Made by a program: the position numbers and the translations under genes
Assembly (NCBI GenBank): GCA_038237225.1
Contig: JBBRYX010000002.1
Location: forward strand, 62,001 to 126,000
DNA length: 64,000 bases
Reading direction: 5' to 3'
Source: DASVUC01 sp038237225
GTDB taxonomy: Bacteria; Planctomycetota; Phycisphaerae; Tepidisphaerales; Tepidisphaeraceae
Notes under the pieces: generated by a model
Told to the model about the DNA's origin: nothing
Database searches by the model: none
The model's input: only the letters and a program-made list of their open reading frames with translations
Shown: piece by piece, positions 25,806-34,782 of the stretch
Layout of the letters: each line of letters starts with the position of its first letter
Numbering within the stretch: the stretch's first letter is position 1

Positions 25806-25865
25806 TCTTCACTTTGTTCGGTATTTGTTTGGGTTTCGCATCGAGGATGGTGATTCGAAAGTCAC

Positions 25866-25882
25866 TTCGGATTTCGGATTTC
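25866..25882. repeat. TTCGGATTTCGGATTTC simple repeat
   Basis: Lies between parB and the HTH/membrane gene. The 25843-25862 stretch (GAGGATGGTGATTCGAA) also resembles 23952-23971. Confidence 0.6.
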
Positions 25883-25997
25883 ATCGCTCGTCCTTGTCAT
25901 TCGGATGTCCGCCAGTATGTTATCGGACTCAAGCCCGCACGGATGCGGTGCCGATGAGTAAGCAATCAAATCGCCGGCCATTAGCATGGAGGCTGAC

Positions 25998-26765
25998 ATG
26001 GCAACCGCTTGGCAGTCACTGGAAGAAGCCGCTCTCACCCTCGGAATCTCATCTCGAACCCTTCACCGCCGACTCTCCAAAGGCGAGTTTCAGGCACGCC
26101 TGGAATCCGGCAGACGTGAAGTCCTGGTCACGATCGCTGATCCCGTCGTGTCCGATGACATCAAACAATCCGCGACCGACACCGGTCCGACACCGTCCGC
26201 CGCGCCGGACACGTCCAATCTCATCGGCACCGGTGGCACGGAGCTGTCCGCCGACGTTCAGTCGACGATGCTGATGCTCCACGAGGACCGCATCCGCCGA
26301 ACCGACCTTGCAATCATGGCCTATCAGCAGTCCGTCAACGTGTCGGCCATGAACGCGCGGCGCTCGGCCGTCAGCTCGCGTATCGCCTGGGGAATGGCAG
26401 GGGGGTTGGCCGCCATCCTCTTCGTTGCGGTCACCTGGGCCACTCACCGCGTGACCAAAGCCGAAGCGGATGTCCAAAACCTCAATGGCCAACTGAAACA
26501 GGTCAGCGGCTCAAAAGATCTTCAAGCTCAGGAGTTTGACCGACTTCGCCTGAACGTCGAAATCGCAAGAGTCGCGTCTGCACGAGCCGAGGGCGAGTTG
26601 GTCGCCGCCAAAACGCAGATCGATCAGCTCAGCCACGAAGCGGAAAGCGCCAAAGCGGAGACGGCAAAGCTTCAACAGGCTGCCGCCGTGAAGGCCGGTG
26701 ACGTCATCAAACCCACAACACAACCAGCGTCAGCAAGCACGCAACCTGTCAGCCTTGCGCGGTAA
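25998..26765 (+). CDS. HTH, membrane helix and coiled-coil protein downstream of parB
   Basis: 255 residues from ATG 25998, chosen because GGAGG lies five bases upstream and the ATG at 25986 has no such site. Residues 1-45 form a helix-turn-helix of excisionase/MerR type (SLEEAALTLGISSRTLHRRL). Residues 50-125 are a linker, about 130-149 is one membrane helix (WGMAGGLAAILFVAVTWATH), and about 152-232 is a coiled coil. The tail is Thr/Ser/Pro-rich. The order implies a cytoplasmic DNA-binding head and an extracytoplasmic coil. Its place after parB suggests, without proof, a role in linking DNA to the membrane. Confidence 0.7.
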   Translation: MATAWQSLEEAALTLGISSRTLHRRLSKGEFQARLESGRREVLVTIADPVVSDDIKQSATDTGPTPSAAPDTSNLIGTGGTELSADVQSTMLMLHEDRIRRTDLAIMAYQQSVNVSAMNARRSAVSSRIAWGMAGGLAAILFVAVTWATHRVTKAEADVQNLNGQLKQVSGSKDLQAQEFDRLRLNVEIARVASARAEGELVAAKTQIDQLSHEAESAKAETAKLQQAAAVKAGDVIKPTTQPASASTQPVSLAR

Positions 26766-27074
26766 GGGAGTACAGAACCCGCGGCAGAGCCGCTGGGCTC
26801 CCGCACGCGGACGGAAGGCCAGCATGTGTCAGGGGGATCATGTAGAACAGATTATCATGCTGGGGTTTCGCGCGCGGACGGATACCCAGGGGCTCTACCG
26901 CGGGGTTTTTCCTGCGATCGTCCGCCACGTCCGCCATGTCCGCCAATCGAATTTTGGACGAAATCGTGTTTGGACAAGCTACGATCGAGGTCAGGGCAGA
27001 CATGCCGTCCGCCATGACTGCCACGGTGCGCATCGCTTGCCGTAGTCGCCGAAACGGCGTAAGGAGCGTGCCGA
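26766..27074. other. Intergenic region before the sulfatase gene
   Basis: 309 bases with no supported gene. Contains a 9-bp tandem repeat GTCCGCCAY, three units at 26920-26946. Base composition on the plus strand appears to change from C-rich to G-rich across this spacer. Confidence 0.5.
26920..26946 (+). repeat. Three-unit 9-bp tandem repeat
   Basis: GTCCGCCAC-GTCCGCCAT-GTCCGCCAA. Isolated GTCCGCCA units also occur at 25906 and 27004. Confidence 0.55.
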
Positions 27075-28784
27075 ATGAAACGGCTTTGTTTCGCAAAGTT
27101 AATCCTGATGCTGGCGGCGGTGGGGGGCTCGCTGGTCGCGCGGGTCGCGCCGGCGGCCGAGGCGTCGAGGCGGCCGAACATCGTGATTATTCTCGCGGAC
27201 GACATGGGGTTCTCGGATATCGGATGTTATGGCGGCGAGATTCAGACGCCGAATATCGATAGGCTCGCGGAGCAGGGGGTGCGGTTCAGCCAGTTTTACA
27301 ATAACGCGCGTTGTTGTCCGACACGCGCGTCGCTGCTGACGGGGCTATATCCGCACCAGGCGGGCGTGGGGGCGATGTGCCAGGATCTTGGCGATCCTGC
27401 GTACCGTGGGGAATTGTCTGAGAAGGTGGTGACGATTGCGGAAGTGCTGGGCAGCGCCGGCTACCGAACGGGCATGGTGGGGAAATGGCATCTGTCCAAC
27501 CTCACGATCGGCGGCGCGAACAAGCAGTCGAAGTCGATCTTGAATTTTCAGACGGATGCGCCGATCTCGCCGTCGAAGAAATCGTGGCCGTGCAATCGTG
27601 GGTTTGAAGAGCACTTCGGGACGATCGCGGGCGTGGGGAGTTTTTTTGATCCGTACAGTCTCGTGCACAATGAGAATCTGTTCACGCCACCTGCGGGTTT
27701 CTACTACACCGACTTTATCAACGACAAGGCAACGGATCTGATCGATCAGTTCGCGGGGCAGGAGCAACCGTTCTTTCTTTATGTGGCGGAGACCGCGCCG
27801 CACTGGCCGCTGCAGGCGAAGGAGGAGGACATTGCGAAGTATGCGGCCCGGTATGAATCGGGGTGGAATCAGATTCGGCGGGAGCGTTACGAGCGGCAGC
27901 TCAAGCTGGGGTTGCTGGGCGAGGAGTCGAAACTGTCGCCGCGGAATGTGGAAGAGAAATTGAGCAAGGGCGCGAGCGTCGTCGCGGCGTGGGAGGATGC
28001 ACCGGACAAAGCGTGGCAGGCGCGGCGCATGGCGGTCTATGCGGCGATGATCGACCGGATGGATCAGGGCATCGGCAGAATCCTCCACAAACTCAACGAG
28101 CGTGGGATCGAGCAGAACACGCTGGTGATGTTTCTGTCCGACAACGGCGCCTGCGCCGAGAATTTGGCGGAGAGTTGGTACGACATTCCGAATCGCACGC
28201 GCGCCGGCGAGGTGATTCAAGTCGGCAACGATCCGGCGGTGATGCCGGGGGCGGAGACGACGTTTCAGAGTTACGGGCCGGCGTGGGCGAATGCATCAAA
28301 CACGCCGTTTCGGAGGTTCAAGCATTGGACGGAAGAGGGCGGGATTTCAGCGCCGTTCATCGCGCGCTGGCCGGCGCAACTGTCGCGACGGGGCGCCATT
28401 GAGAAGGAGCAGGTCGGGCATGTGATGGATCTGATGCCGACGTGTCTCGCGGCGGCGGGGGTGGAGTTTCCGAAATTGCATCCGGCGCCGGCGGGGCAGA
28501 ATTTGTTACCGGCGCTGCGCGGAGAGTCGATCGAGCGGGGGGCGCTGTTCTGGGAACATGAAGGGAATCGCGCGGCGCGCGTCGGGAAGTGGAACCTGGT
28601 TGCCGCGCATGAGGAGCCTTGGCAGCTCTACGACATGGAAGCCGATCGGACGGAGTTGAACGATCTCGCGGCGACGATGCCGGACAAGGTGAAGGAGATG
28701 CAGGCGATGTATCGCGAGTGGGCGCAGCGATGCGGGGTCAAGGATTGGCCGGTGAGAAAGCCGGCGACGCGAAACGCCGGGTGA
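27075..28784 (+). CDS. Secreted sulfatase (arylsulfatase type)
   Basis: 569 residues. Signal peptide to about residue 28, then the sulfatase fold: metal ligands in ILADDMGFSDIG (Asp42, Asp43) and the formylglycine signature C80-C-P-T-R-A-S-L-L-T-G, in which C80 is the residue to be converted. Further segments are GMVGKWHL and FLSDNGACAEN, the latter with the C-terminal metal ligands. It should hydrolyse sulfate esters of a sulfated glycan after export. The next gene, 21 bases on, is a secreted beta-helix protein, so the two probably act on the same polysaccharide. A maturase (FGE or anSME) is not in the window. Confidence 0.94.
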   Translation: MKRLCFAKLILMLAAVGGSLVARVAPAAEASRRPNIVIILADDMGFSDIGCYGGEIQTPNIDRLAEQGVRFSQFYNNARCCPTRASLLTGLYPHQAGVGAMCQDLGDPAYRGELSEKVVTIAEVLGSAGYRTGMVGKWHLSNLTIGGANKQSKSILNFQTDAPISPSKKSWPCNRGFEEHFGTIAGVGSFFDPYSLVHNENLFTPPAGFYYTDFINDKATDLIDQFAGQEQPFFLYVAETAPHWPLQAKEEDIAKYAARYESGWNQIRRERYERQLKLGLLGEESKLSPRNVEEKLSKGASVVAAWEDAPDKAWQARRMAVYAAMIDRMDQGIGRILHKLNERGIEQNTLVMFLSDNGACAENLAESWYDIPNRTRAGEVIQVGNDPAVMPGAETTFQSYGPAWANASNTPFRRFKHWTEEGGISAPFIARWPAQLSRRGAIEKEQVGHVMDLMPTCLAAAGVEFPKLHPAPAGQNLLPALRGESIERGALFWEHEGNRAARVGKWNLVAAHEEPWQLYDMEADRTELNDLAATMPDKVKEMQAMYREWAQRCGVKDWPVRKPATRNAG

Positions 28785-28805
28785 TCCCGTGCGTATCAAG
28801 GGTGC

Positions 28806-30830
28806 ATGATTAAAGCACTTCTTGTCGTGATGGCGTTGACTTCGCTCGGCGTGGCTGCACCGAGCGCCGATTTTGTGGTGGCGCCAACGGGAAATGATTC
28901 GGCAGCGGGCTCGATTGATAGACCGTTCACCACGATGGCGCGGGCGATTGCCGCGGTGCGCGAGGTTCGGAAGAAGGCGCCGACGAAGCCGCTCACCGTG
29001 TTGATTCGCGGCGGAAGTTACGAGCTGGCCGAGCCGATCCAGTTTAAGCCTGAGGATTCAGGATCAGCCGATGCGCCGGTCACGTATGCGAACTGGCCGG
29101 GAGAGACGCCGGTTTTCAGCGGAGGGAAAAAGCTTAAAGGTTGGACGGTTCGCGATGGCAGGTGGGAGTTGATGATCCCCGAAGTGAAGGAGGGGAAATG
29201 GAAGTTCTCGCAGCTCTTCGTGAACGATGTGCGGCGGTTTCGGCCGCGCGCCGCTGGCGGAAAATATCTCAAGGTCGCGGCGACGGCGCCCACCAATGAA
29301 GCGTTCAAAGGCGAAGGAGACAACCGCTTTCATTACGCGGGCGACGATGTGAAGGCGACGTGGAAGAATCCATCAGAGATTGAGTTTCTAACCTTTCATC
29401 GGTGGACGATGTCGCGGCTGCCGATGGATTCGATTGACGCAGTTCAGAAGCTCATGAGCCTGCGCGGTCGCACGATGCACAACGATGCGGCGAGGCTGGT
29501 GCCGGGGTCGCGTTACCTCGTCGAGAACGTTGCGGAAGAACTGGATTCGGCAGGGGAGTGGTATCTGGATCGGCCGACAGGAACGCTGACGTACGTGCCG
29601 GCCGCGGGTGAAGATCCGCAAAAGACGGAGGTCATCGCGCCGCGGCTCGAGCGGCTGGTGACGTTCGAAGGCAGCACGAAGGGCGAGCCGTTCGTCAACC
29701 ACATCACGCTGCGCGGACTTACGTTCTGCCATACCAACTGGAATGTTCCGAAGGACGGCCACAGCACGGGGCAGGCGGAAATACCGGTGCGCGGCGCGAT
29801 TCGCGGCTCGGGCGTCAACTTCATCACGCTCGACAGAATCACGATTGCGCATATCGGCCACTATGCGATCGACTTTGGGGAAAGTTGCTCGGACTGCACG
29901 ATCACCCACTGCGACCTCTATGATCTCGCGGCCGGCGGCATCCGCTGCGGCACCGGCTGGGATGGCGATGCTCGTGGAAAAATTTCCTCCAACTTCACGA
30001 TTACCAACAACCGCATCCACGGCATTGGCCGGATGCACCCCGGCGCGATCGGGATCTGGATCGGGCACAGCCCGTACAACTTCATCTCCGGAAACGAGAT
30101 CTTCGATACCTACTACACCGGCATCTCCGTCGGCTGGCGGTGGGGCGAGGGATTTTCGTGGGCGCATCACAACACGATCAGCCAGAATCTCATCCATCAC
30201 GTTGGACAGGGTCGGTTAGATGATCTCGGCGGGATCTATACGCTCGGTGAATCGCCGGGGACGGTGATCTCCGGCAATCACATTTATGAATCACGCCGGG
30301 TGCACTACGGCGGCAACGGAATCTATCTGGATGAAGGTTCGGCGCAGATCAGGGTCATCGACAATCTCGTTCACGATTGCGACGACGGCGCATTTTTCAT
30401 GCATTACGGGACGACCAATACCGTCAACAACAACATCTTCGCGCTCAGCAAGCATCGCGTTTTCGGACTCGGCCGCCCCGACAAGTCCGGGCCTCTGTAC
30501 GTTCACCATAACGTGCTGATTTCCGGGAATTCCGTTCCGTATGGCGACGGCATCGACGATCAATATCGCTTCGATCACAACACCTATCTCGCGACCGACG
30601 GGAAGCCGATGCAGTTCCCGGGGAAGTTGAACTTCGAACAGTGGCAGAAGAGCAGGGGGGAGGAGGGATCGACGGTGGGGGAGATCGAGATCGAGGCGGT
30701 TCGCAAAAGCAATTTCGTCGTACCGCCGATCGCGGCAAATGCGGGGGCGTGGATGCACGCGGGACGGGAACCGGTTGAGCCGGCGTTGCCGGCGACGCAG
30801 CCGGTGGCGGAAGGATTTCCCGCACCGTAG
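28806..30830 (+). CDS. Secreted right-handed beta-helix protein, probable glycan-active enzyme
   Basis: 674 residues with a signal peptide (ALLVVMALTSLGVAAPS). FVVAPTGNDSAAGSIDRPFT is the usual start of DUF1565-like parallel beta-helix proteins. Beta-helix coils follow (e.g. ITLRGLTFCHTNW, NFTITNNRIHGIG, NFISGNEIFDTYY, TVISGNHIYESRRV, NTVNNNIFALS). The layout resembles GH141-like enzymes, but that family call is uncertain. It follows the sulfatase by 21 bases on the same strand and converges on the GH30 gene. Confidence 0.8.
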   Translation: MIKALLVVMALTSLGVAAPSADFVVAPTGNDSAAGSIDRPFTTMARAIAAVREVRKKAPTKPLTVLIRGGSYELAEPIQFKPEDSGSADAPVTYANWPGETPVFSGGKKLKGWTVRDGRWELMIPEVKEGKWKFSQLFVNDVRRFRPRAAGGKYLKVAATAPTNEAFKGEGDNRFHYAGDDVKATWKNPSEIEFLTFHRWTMSRLPMDSIDAVQKLMSLRGRTMHNDAARLVPGSRYLVENVAEELDSAGEWYLDRPTGTLTYVPAAGEDPQKTEVIAPRLERLVTFEGSTKGEPFVNHITLRGLTFCHTNWNVPKDGHSTGQAEIPVRGAIRGSGVNFITLDRITIAHIGHYAIDFGESCSDCTITHCDLYDLAAGGIRCGTGWDGDARGKISSNFTITNNRIHGIGRMHPGAIGIWIGHSPYNFISGNEIFDTYYTGISVGWRWGEGFSWAHHNTISQNLIHHVGQGRLDDLGGIYTLGESPGTVISGNHIYESRRVHYGGNGIYLDEGSAQIRVIDNLVHDCDDGAFFMHYGTTNTVNNNIFALSKHRVFGLGRPDKSGPLYVHHNVLISGNSVPYGDGIDDQYRFDHNTYLATDGKPMQFPGKLNFEQWQKSRGEEGSTVGEIEIEAVRKSNFVVPPIAANAGAWMHAGREPVEPALPATQPVAEGFPAP

Positions 30831-30859
30831 CGGCAGTTGTTTCAACACGCTTTCGGAGG

Positions 30860-33800
30860 TCACCGTCGCCGGCGGGCGAGGAGCAAGCCGGCGGCTGCGA
30901 GCGAGAGCATCGTCGGTTCGGGAACGACGGCTAAACCCGCGGCACTCAGCGGGTTGGATTGACCCAATCCCAGGTTCGCATCCACAGCCGTGTAATCCTG
31001 CGCCGTGATGTTGCCGTCAAAGTTCGTGTCGCCATAGAACCAAGCGATGCGCGGGTCGACGCTGGTCCCGATGTTCGCGTCGATCGCGGTGAAATCCACC
31101 GGCGATACCTGACCGTCCATGTTCGTATCGCCGAGGTAGGTGTACTTGCCGATGATCGCGTTGGCGCTGACCGACTGGCCAGCCCACTCGGGGAACGGGG
31201 TGTCCAGCAATGCATTATCAAACAGCGCGAGGATCGTGTTTCCCTCGACGTTCTGTGACGCGGTCGAGACGATTCCGGTCTTTGAACTGTCGGGGGAACT
31301 GGAGTACCCGGCGAGCGCGAGTGATTGCAGCGCTGCAAAATCGCCGTTGCTCACCACAAGATCGCTGTCGTTGAGATCCAGCCTTGCGGTTGCGCTCAGG
31401 CTCAATGATCCGAGCATGAGCAGGGAATCGTTGCGTTCATTCATCATGGCGCTCGCACCGTCGCCGATGGCGAGCGCGCCGAATTTCTGCGCCGGGCCGA
31501 AGACAATGGAACCGGACGAGATGTTGATCGCGCCGCCGTAGTCGCTGGACTGCGGCAGGTCGAGAGTTCCATTGCCGATCTTGGTGATCGAACCGGTCCC
31601 GCTCAAAGCGCCGTCGATGGTCAGCGTGTTGCCGCCGGAATCGATTGTGTTCGCATCGGACAACGACACTGGCCCCACAAGCCGGGTGCTTCCGGCGTGG
31701 TTGGCGATAGTGGCGCCGTTCAGGACCATTTGTTTTTCATACACCGGCGTGGCTGCCGTGGACCAGAACGCGAGGGTTGCGCCGGCGGCGACAGTGACGG
31801 TGTTCCCGGTGTTGCCCATGCCTCCGAGGACGTTTTCAAAGCCCAGCTTTCCGCTGTTGATCGTGATGTCGGCCAGATCGCCGAGGATGGAGTTGGTGAT
31901 CCAGATTTCGTTGTTCCCGACCTTGGTGAGGTTATGTCCGTTGCCGTTGAGGACCGCGAAGAAGCCTGGCGTGGCGCGGAGATTCCAGCGGCTGTTACCG
32001 CCGATGGTGGCATCGCCATTGAGGATGAGCTTACGCAGGCCTGATGTGAAGACGTCCGGGCCGTTGTTGATCAGTGCGCCTTGCCCGGTCGATCCGGCGC
32101 CGGAGATGGTGAGGGTTTCGTTGCCGGGCGTGAAGCCGTTGAGGTCCAGCGTTCCACCCGGATCGATGGTTGTTCCACTCGCGGTCGTGCCGAGTGCTCC
32201 GGCGTTGTTGATCTTCAGGATGCCGCCGTTCACGAGGGTAGGTCCGGTGAATTGGTTGGCGCTGCTCAGGACCATGGTGCCGGTGCCGCTCTTGGCGATT
32301 CCGCCGGCGCCGGAAAGGACGCCGCTGTAGGTTCCAGCGCCGGGGTTGAAGGTGACGGTGCCGCCGCCGAGGGTGTAGGGGCGCGAGCCGGTGAGCGCGG
32401 CGAATACTTTACCGTCGTTGTTTTCGTTGAACGTTCCGGCGGCGAGTGTCACGACTGACTTTGCCGGGACAGTGTAGGTATCGTCGGCGAGCACGGATGC
32501 GTAGGCCTTTAGATCATCGCCTGGCGTGTCGCTCGTGACGTATGGGGTGAAGTAATCGCTCTTGAAACCGGTCGCGTTGGCGACGGACACATTCACAGCC
32601 TGCGGCGTTGTCTGCTCGTTCACGTAGACGATATCGAAATCGCCGGTGGCGTCGTTGCGATAGGCGCTGGCGAGGAGGCCGTTGACGTTGGTGTTGTCAC
32701 CGGCGAATGCGACGCGCTTGGAGCCGGGCCGGATGAATCGGCTGAAGTTTCCCATTGCCCAGAGCGTTTTGCTTGTCTGATAGGTTTGGGTCGGCATGTC
32801 GAGGTAGATCAGACCGTCTTTCCAGTTGGCAGCGGACATTGCCAGCCACCACGTCCATGCGGTTGATCCGGCAACGGTCAGGTCGTAATGGATCACGCGG
32901 GCGACGTTCAGCGCGGTGGTCATCGTCAGATCGCGGCCGGGTCCGTCGCTGCCGAGGATGGAATATTCACTTTCGCCGGCCTTCCAGCCGGGGTACTGGG
33001 CGATCTTGTTGGCGAGTGCGAGGCGGGTCTGGACGAGTTGGGTCGATGGATCATCCGACCAATAGCTGTGGTAGGTCAGCCGATTCCCCAGCTTGGTGTT
33101 GACGGTCGGATCGCCGGCAAATGCATCGACGTATCCGGGGCCGCTGTACATGTCCTGGATCTGGCCAGCCTCGGCGACGAGGATCTGCGAAGTCACCTGC
33201 TGGCTGGTCAGCTCGGAATTCAGGGCGCCGATCACGCGCTTGATATCAGGCACGCTGTAGCGGTTGCCCTCTTGCGTGGTGCCGTTCCAATCCCACTCGG
33301 GCTCGTTGACGGGGGAGAGGTAATTGAAGTTGATGCGCTGCGTGACGTCCGGGTTGTCTCGGAAGTGTTTTGCGACATCGACCATGTACTTTGCGAACTG
33401 GCCTTCGAAGTTGGTCTTCAGGTTGGTCGTCCCGACGGTGGAGTTGGCGTAGGTGTGGCCGTTTTTGGTCATGCGCCGGGTGGGCGAATTGACGAACGCG
33501 AGATACTGAGGCACCCCGCGCGCCTTTGCGGCACCGAGGAACCAGCGCTCGTTAGGCGCTTTGGTCCAGTCGTAGACGTCCTGCGCGACCTCAAAGGTGT
33601 CCGCGGTTCGCTGGGGGATGGAGATGGTGGGATCGATTCCGCCGCCGAGATTGAATCGCCAGCAACTCAGGCCGATCCCGCTGGTTGGCGAGAAGAGGAG
33701 ATCCGCGATGGCGGATTTGGTGGTATCAGACCAGCCGCCAACGGTCTGGGCGTACCAGGCATCGGAAGCGCCGAAGTATTCCATCGTCTGGTAGCTGGTG

Positions 33801-33916
33801 CCGAGATCGAAGGAATCGGAGCGTGGTGTGGCAAGCGCGGAGGAACTTCCCGCGGCCACGGCCGCCGCGATGATCGCGATCTTGTTTCGCGTGCTGAGAC
33901 TTGATTTCGAAGCCAT
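30860..33916 (-). CDS. GH30-type glycoside hydrolase with beta-strand repeats, dockerin-like repeats and PEP-CTERM
   Basis: 1018 residues from ATG 33916; a longer frame has no signal peptide at its start. Signal peptide to about 30. GH30-like (beta/alpha)8 and side beta domain to about 505, with acid/base E205 in SPVNEPEWDW and probable nucleophile E317 in GESEYS. Then autotransporter-associated beta-strand repeats (KSGTGTMVLSSANQFTGPT), two dockerin-like calcium repeats (GDTNMDGQVSPVDFTAIDAN and GDTNFDGNITAQDYTAVDAN) at about 925-985, and a PEP-CTERM signal (VPEPTMLSLAAAGLLLARRR). Likely acts on a galactan- or xylan-type polymer at the cell surface; the specificity is inferred. Confidence 0.88.
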   Translation of the reverse strand: MASKSSLSTRNKIAIIAAAVAAGSSSALATPRSDSFDLGTSYQTMEYFGASDAWYAQTVGGWSDTTKSAIADLLFSPTSGIGLSCWRFNLGGGIDPTISIPQRTADTFEVAQDVYDWTKAPNERWFLGAAKARGVPQYLAFVNSPTRRMTKNGHTYANSTVGTTNLKTNFEGQFAKYMVDVAKHFRDNPDVTQRINFNYLSPVNEPEWDWNGTTQEGNRYSVPDIKRVIGALNSELTSQQVTSQILVAEAGQIQDMYSGPGYVDAFAGDPTVNTKLGNRLTYHSYWSDDPSTQLVQTRLALANKIAQYPGWKAGESEYSILGSDGPGRDLTMTTALNVARVIHYDLTVAGSTAWTWWLAMSAANWKDGLIYLDMPTQTYQTSKTLWAMGNFSRFIRPGSKRVAFAGDNTNVNGLLASAYRNDATGDFDIVYVNEQTTPQAVNVSVANATGFKSDYFTPYVTSDTPGDDLKAYASVLADDTYTVPAKSVVTLAAGTFNENNDGKVFAALTGSRPYTLGGGTVTFNPGAGTYSGVLSGAGGIAKSGTGTMVLSSANQFTGPTLVNGGILKINNAGALGTTASGTTIDPGGTLDLNGFTPGNETLTISGAGSTGQGALINNGPDVFTSGLRKLILNGDATIGGNSRWNLRATPGFFAVLNGNGHNLTKVGNNEIWITNSILGDLADITINSGKLGFENVLGGMGNTGNTVTVAAGATLAFWSTAATPVYEKQMVLNGATIANHAGSTRLVGPVSLSDANTIDSGGNTLTIDGALSGTGSITKIGNGTLDLPQSSDYGGAINISSGSIVFGPAQKFGALAIGDGASAMMNERNDSLLMLGSLSLSATARLDLNDSDLVVSNGDFAALQSLALAGYSSSPDSSKTGIVSTASQNVEGNTILALFDNALLDTPFPEWAGQSVSANAIIGKYTYLGDTNMDGQVSPVDFTAIDANIGTSVDPRIAWFYGDTNFDGNITAQDYTAVDANLGLGQSNPLSAAGLAVVPEPTMLSLAAAGLLLARRRR

Positions 33917-34155
33917 ACTGTCGCCGGGCGTCCAACAATACCGAACACGCCGCGATTTTTCACAACCACAGCCAACCACGGGATGATACAGCATCTGAGG
34001 GGTTAGAGGTCAACTTTGGGGGCTGAACTTGTCCCGCTGATTGAACTCCGCTTATTGAACTCGGGGGTAAGGAAAAGAAGTAGGCGCGCTTTTCCTGGGT
34101 AACCAAGAACCAGTTGGTTTGTTTCGCAGGCACTTTCACGACCGGCGTGTCACGG

Positions 34156-34782
34156 TCACTCCATTTCGGGCGGTCGCAAATTGCGGGTATCGATGGGCAG
34201 CTCTCCGCCATGCAGATCCGCCCACATGGCGGCTTCTCCGTTGAGGGGGCTTTTGATGTTGTAGGCCTGGTAGGAGATCATCTCGCCGATGCGGACGACG
34301 AGGTCGACGAGGCGTTCGCCGGCGGTCCAGTGGTCGCCGACGCAGATGGTGGCGGGATCGATGTTGGGATGGAAGATCGGGGTAAGCATCCGGCACTTGG
34401 GCCCGACGCGCGGGTACTCGCTGACCAACTGGACCTCCACCCGATGCTTCTCGCGCGGAACGGGATCTTTCACCTTGGGGACCCTCTCCAGGCCTCTTAA
34501 GGTGTACTCGACGATGTAGCTTTCGGGGGGATTGCCGGTTGAGGCTTCGATCCTGATGTGGGGCCACTTGGAGAAAGCGCGCTGCATCTGCTCATGGTCG
34601 CTCTTCAAGCGTCGCATTCGCATGGGTGTGATCGGGGGCGTTGAAGGCGCAGCGGCTGCGGGCGCGGTGGCGGCAGGAACGAGAAGTTCCTGTTTGCACT
34701 TCTTGCAGCGCACGCGCCGGCCGGCGGCGTTATCGGGAACGCTGAATTGCTCGCCGCAGCCGGAGCATGCGAAGTCGATCAT
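34156..34782 (-). CDS. E2-like ubiquitin-conjugating enzyme with N-terminal zinc ribbon
   Basis: 208 residues. Residues 1-32 form a zinc ribbon (C6-x2-C9 … C26-x2-C29). A Pro/Ala-rich linker is followed by a UBC fold: VEYTLRG and HRVEVQLVSEYP strands, then the hallmark HPN (138-140) and, seven residues on, the putative catalytic C147 in ICVGDHW, and later SPLNGEAAMW (PLN at 179-181). These are the features of active eukaryotic-type E2 enzymes, which take a ubiquitin-like protein from E1 as a thioester. Last gene of the six-gene operon, overlapping the RING/FHA gene by 4 bases (ATGA). No eukaryotic codon or intron signs. Confidence 0.9.
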   Translation of the reverse strand: MIDFACSGCGEQFSVPDNAAGRRVRCKKCKQELLVPAATAPAAAAPSTPPITPMRMRRLKSDHEQMQRAFSKWPHIRIEASTGNPPESYIVEYTLRGLERVPKVKDPVPREKHRVEVQLVSEYPRVGPKCRMLTPIFHPNIDPATICVGDHWTAGERLVDLVVRIGEMISYQAYNIKSPLNGEAAMWADLHGGELPIDTRNLRPPEME

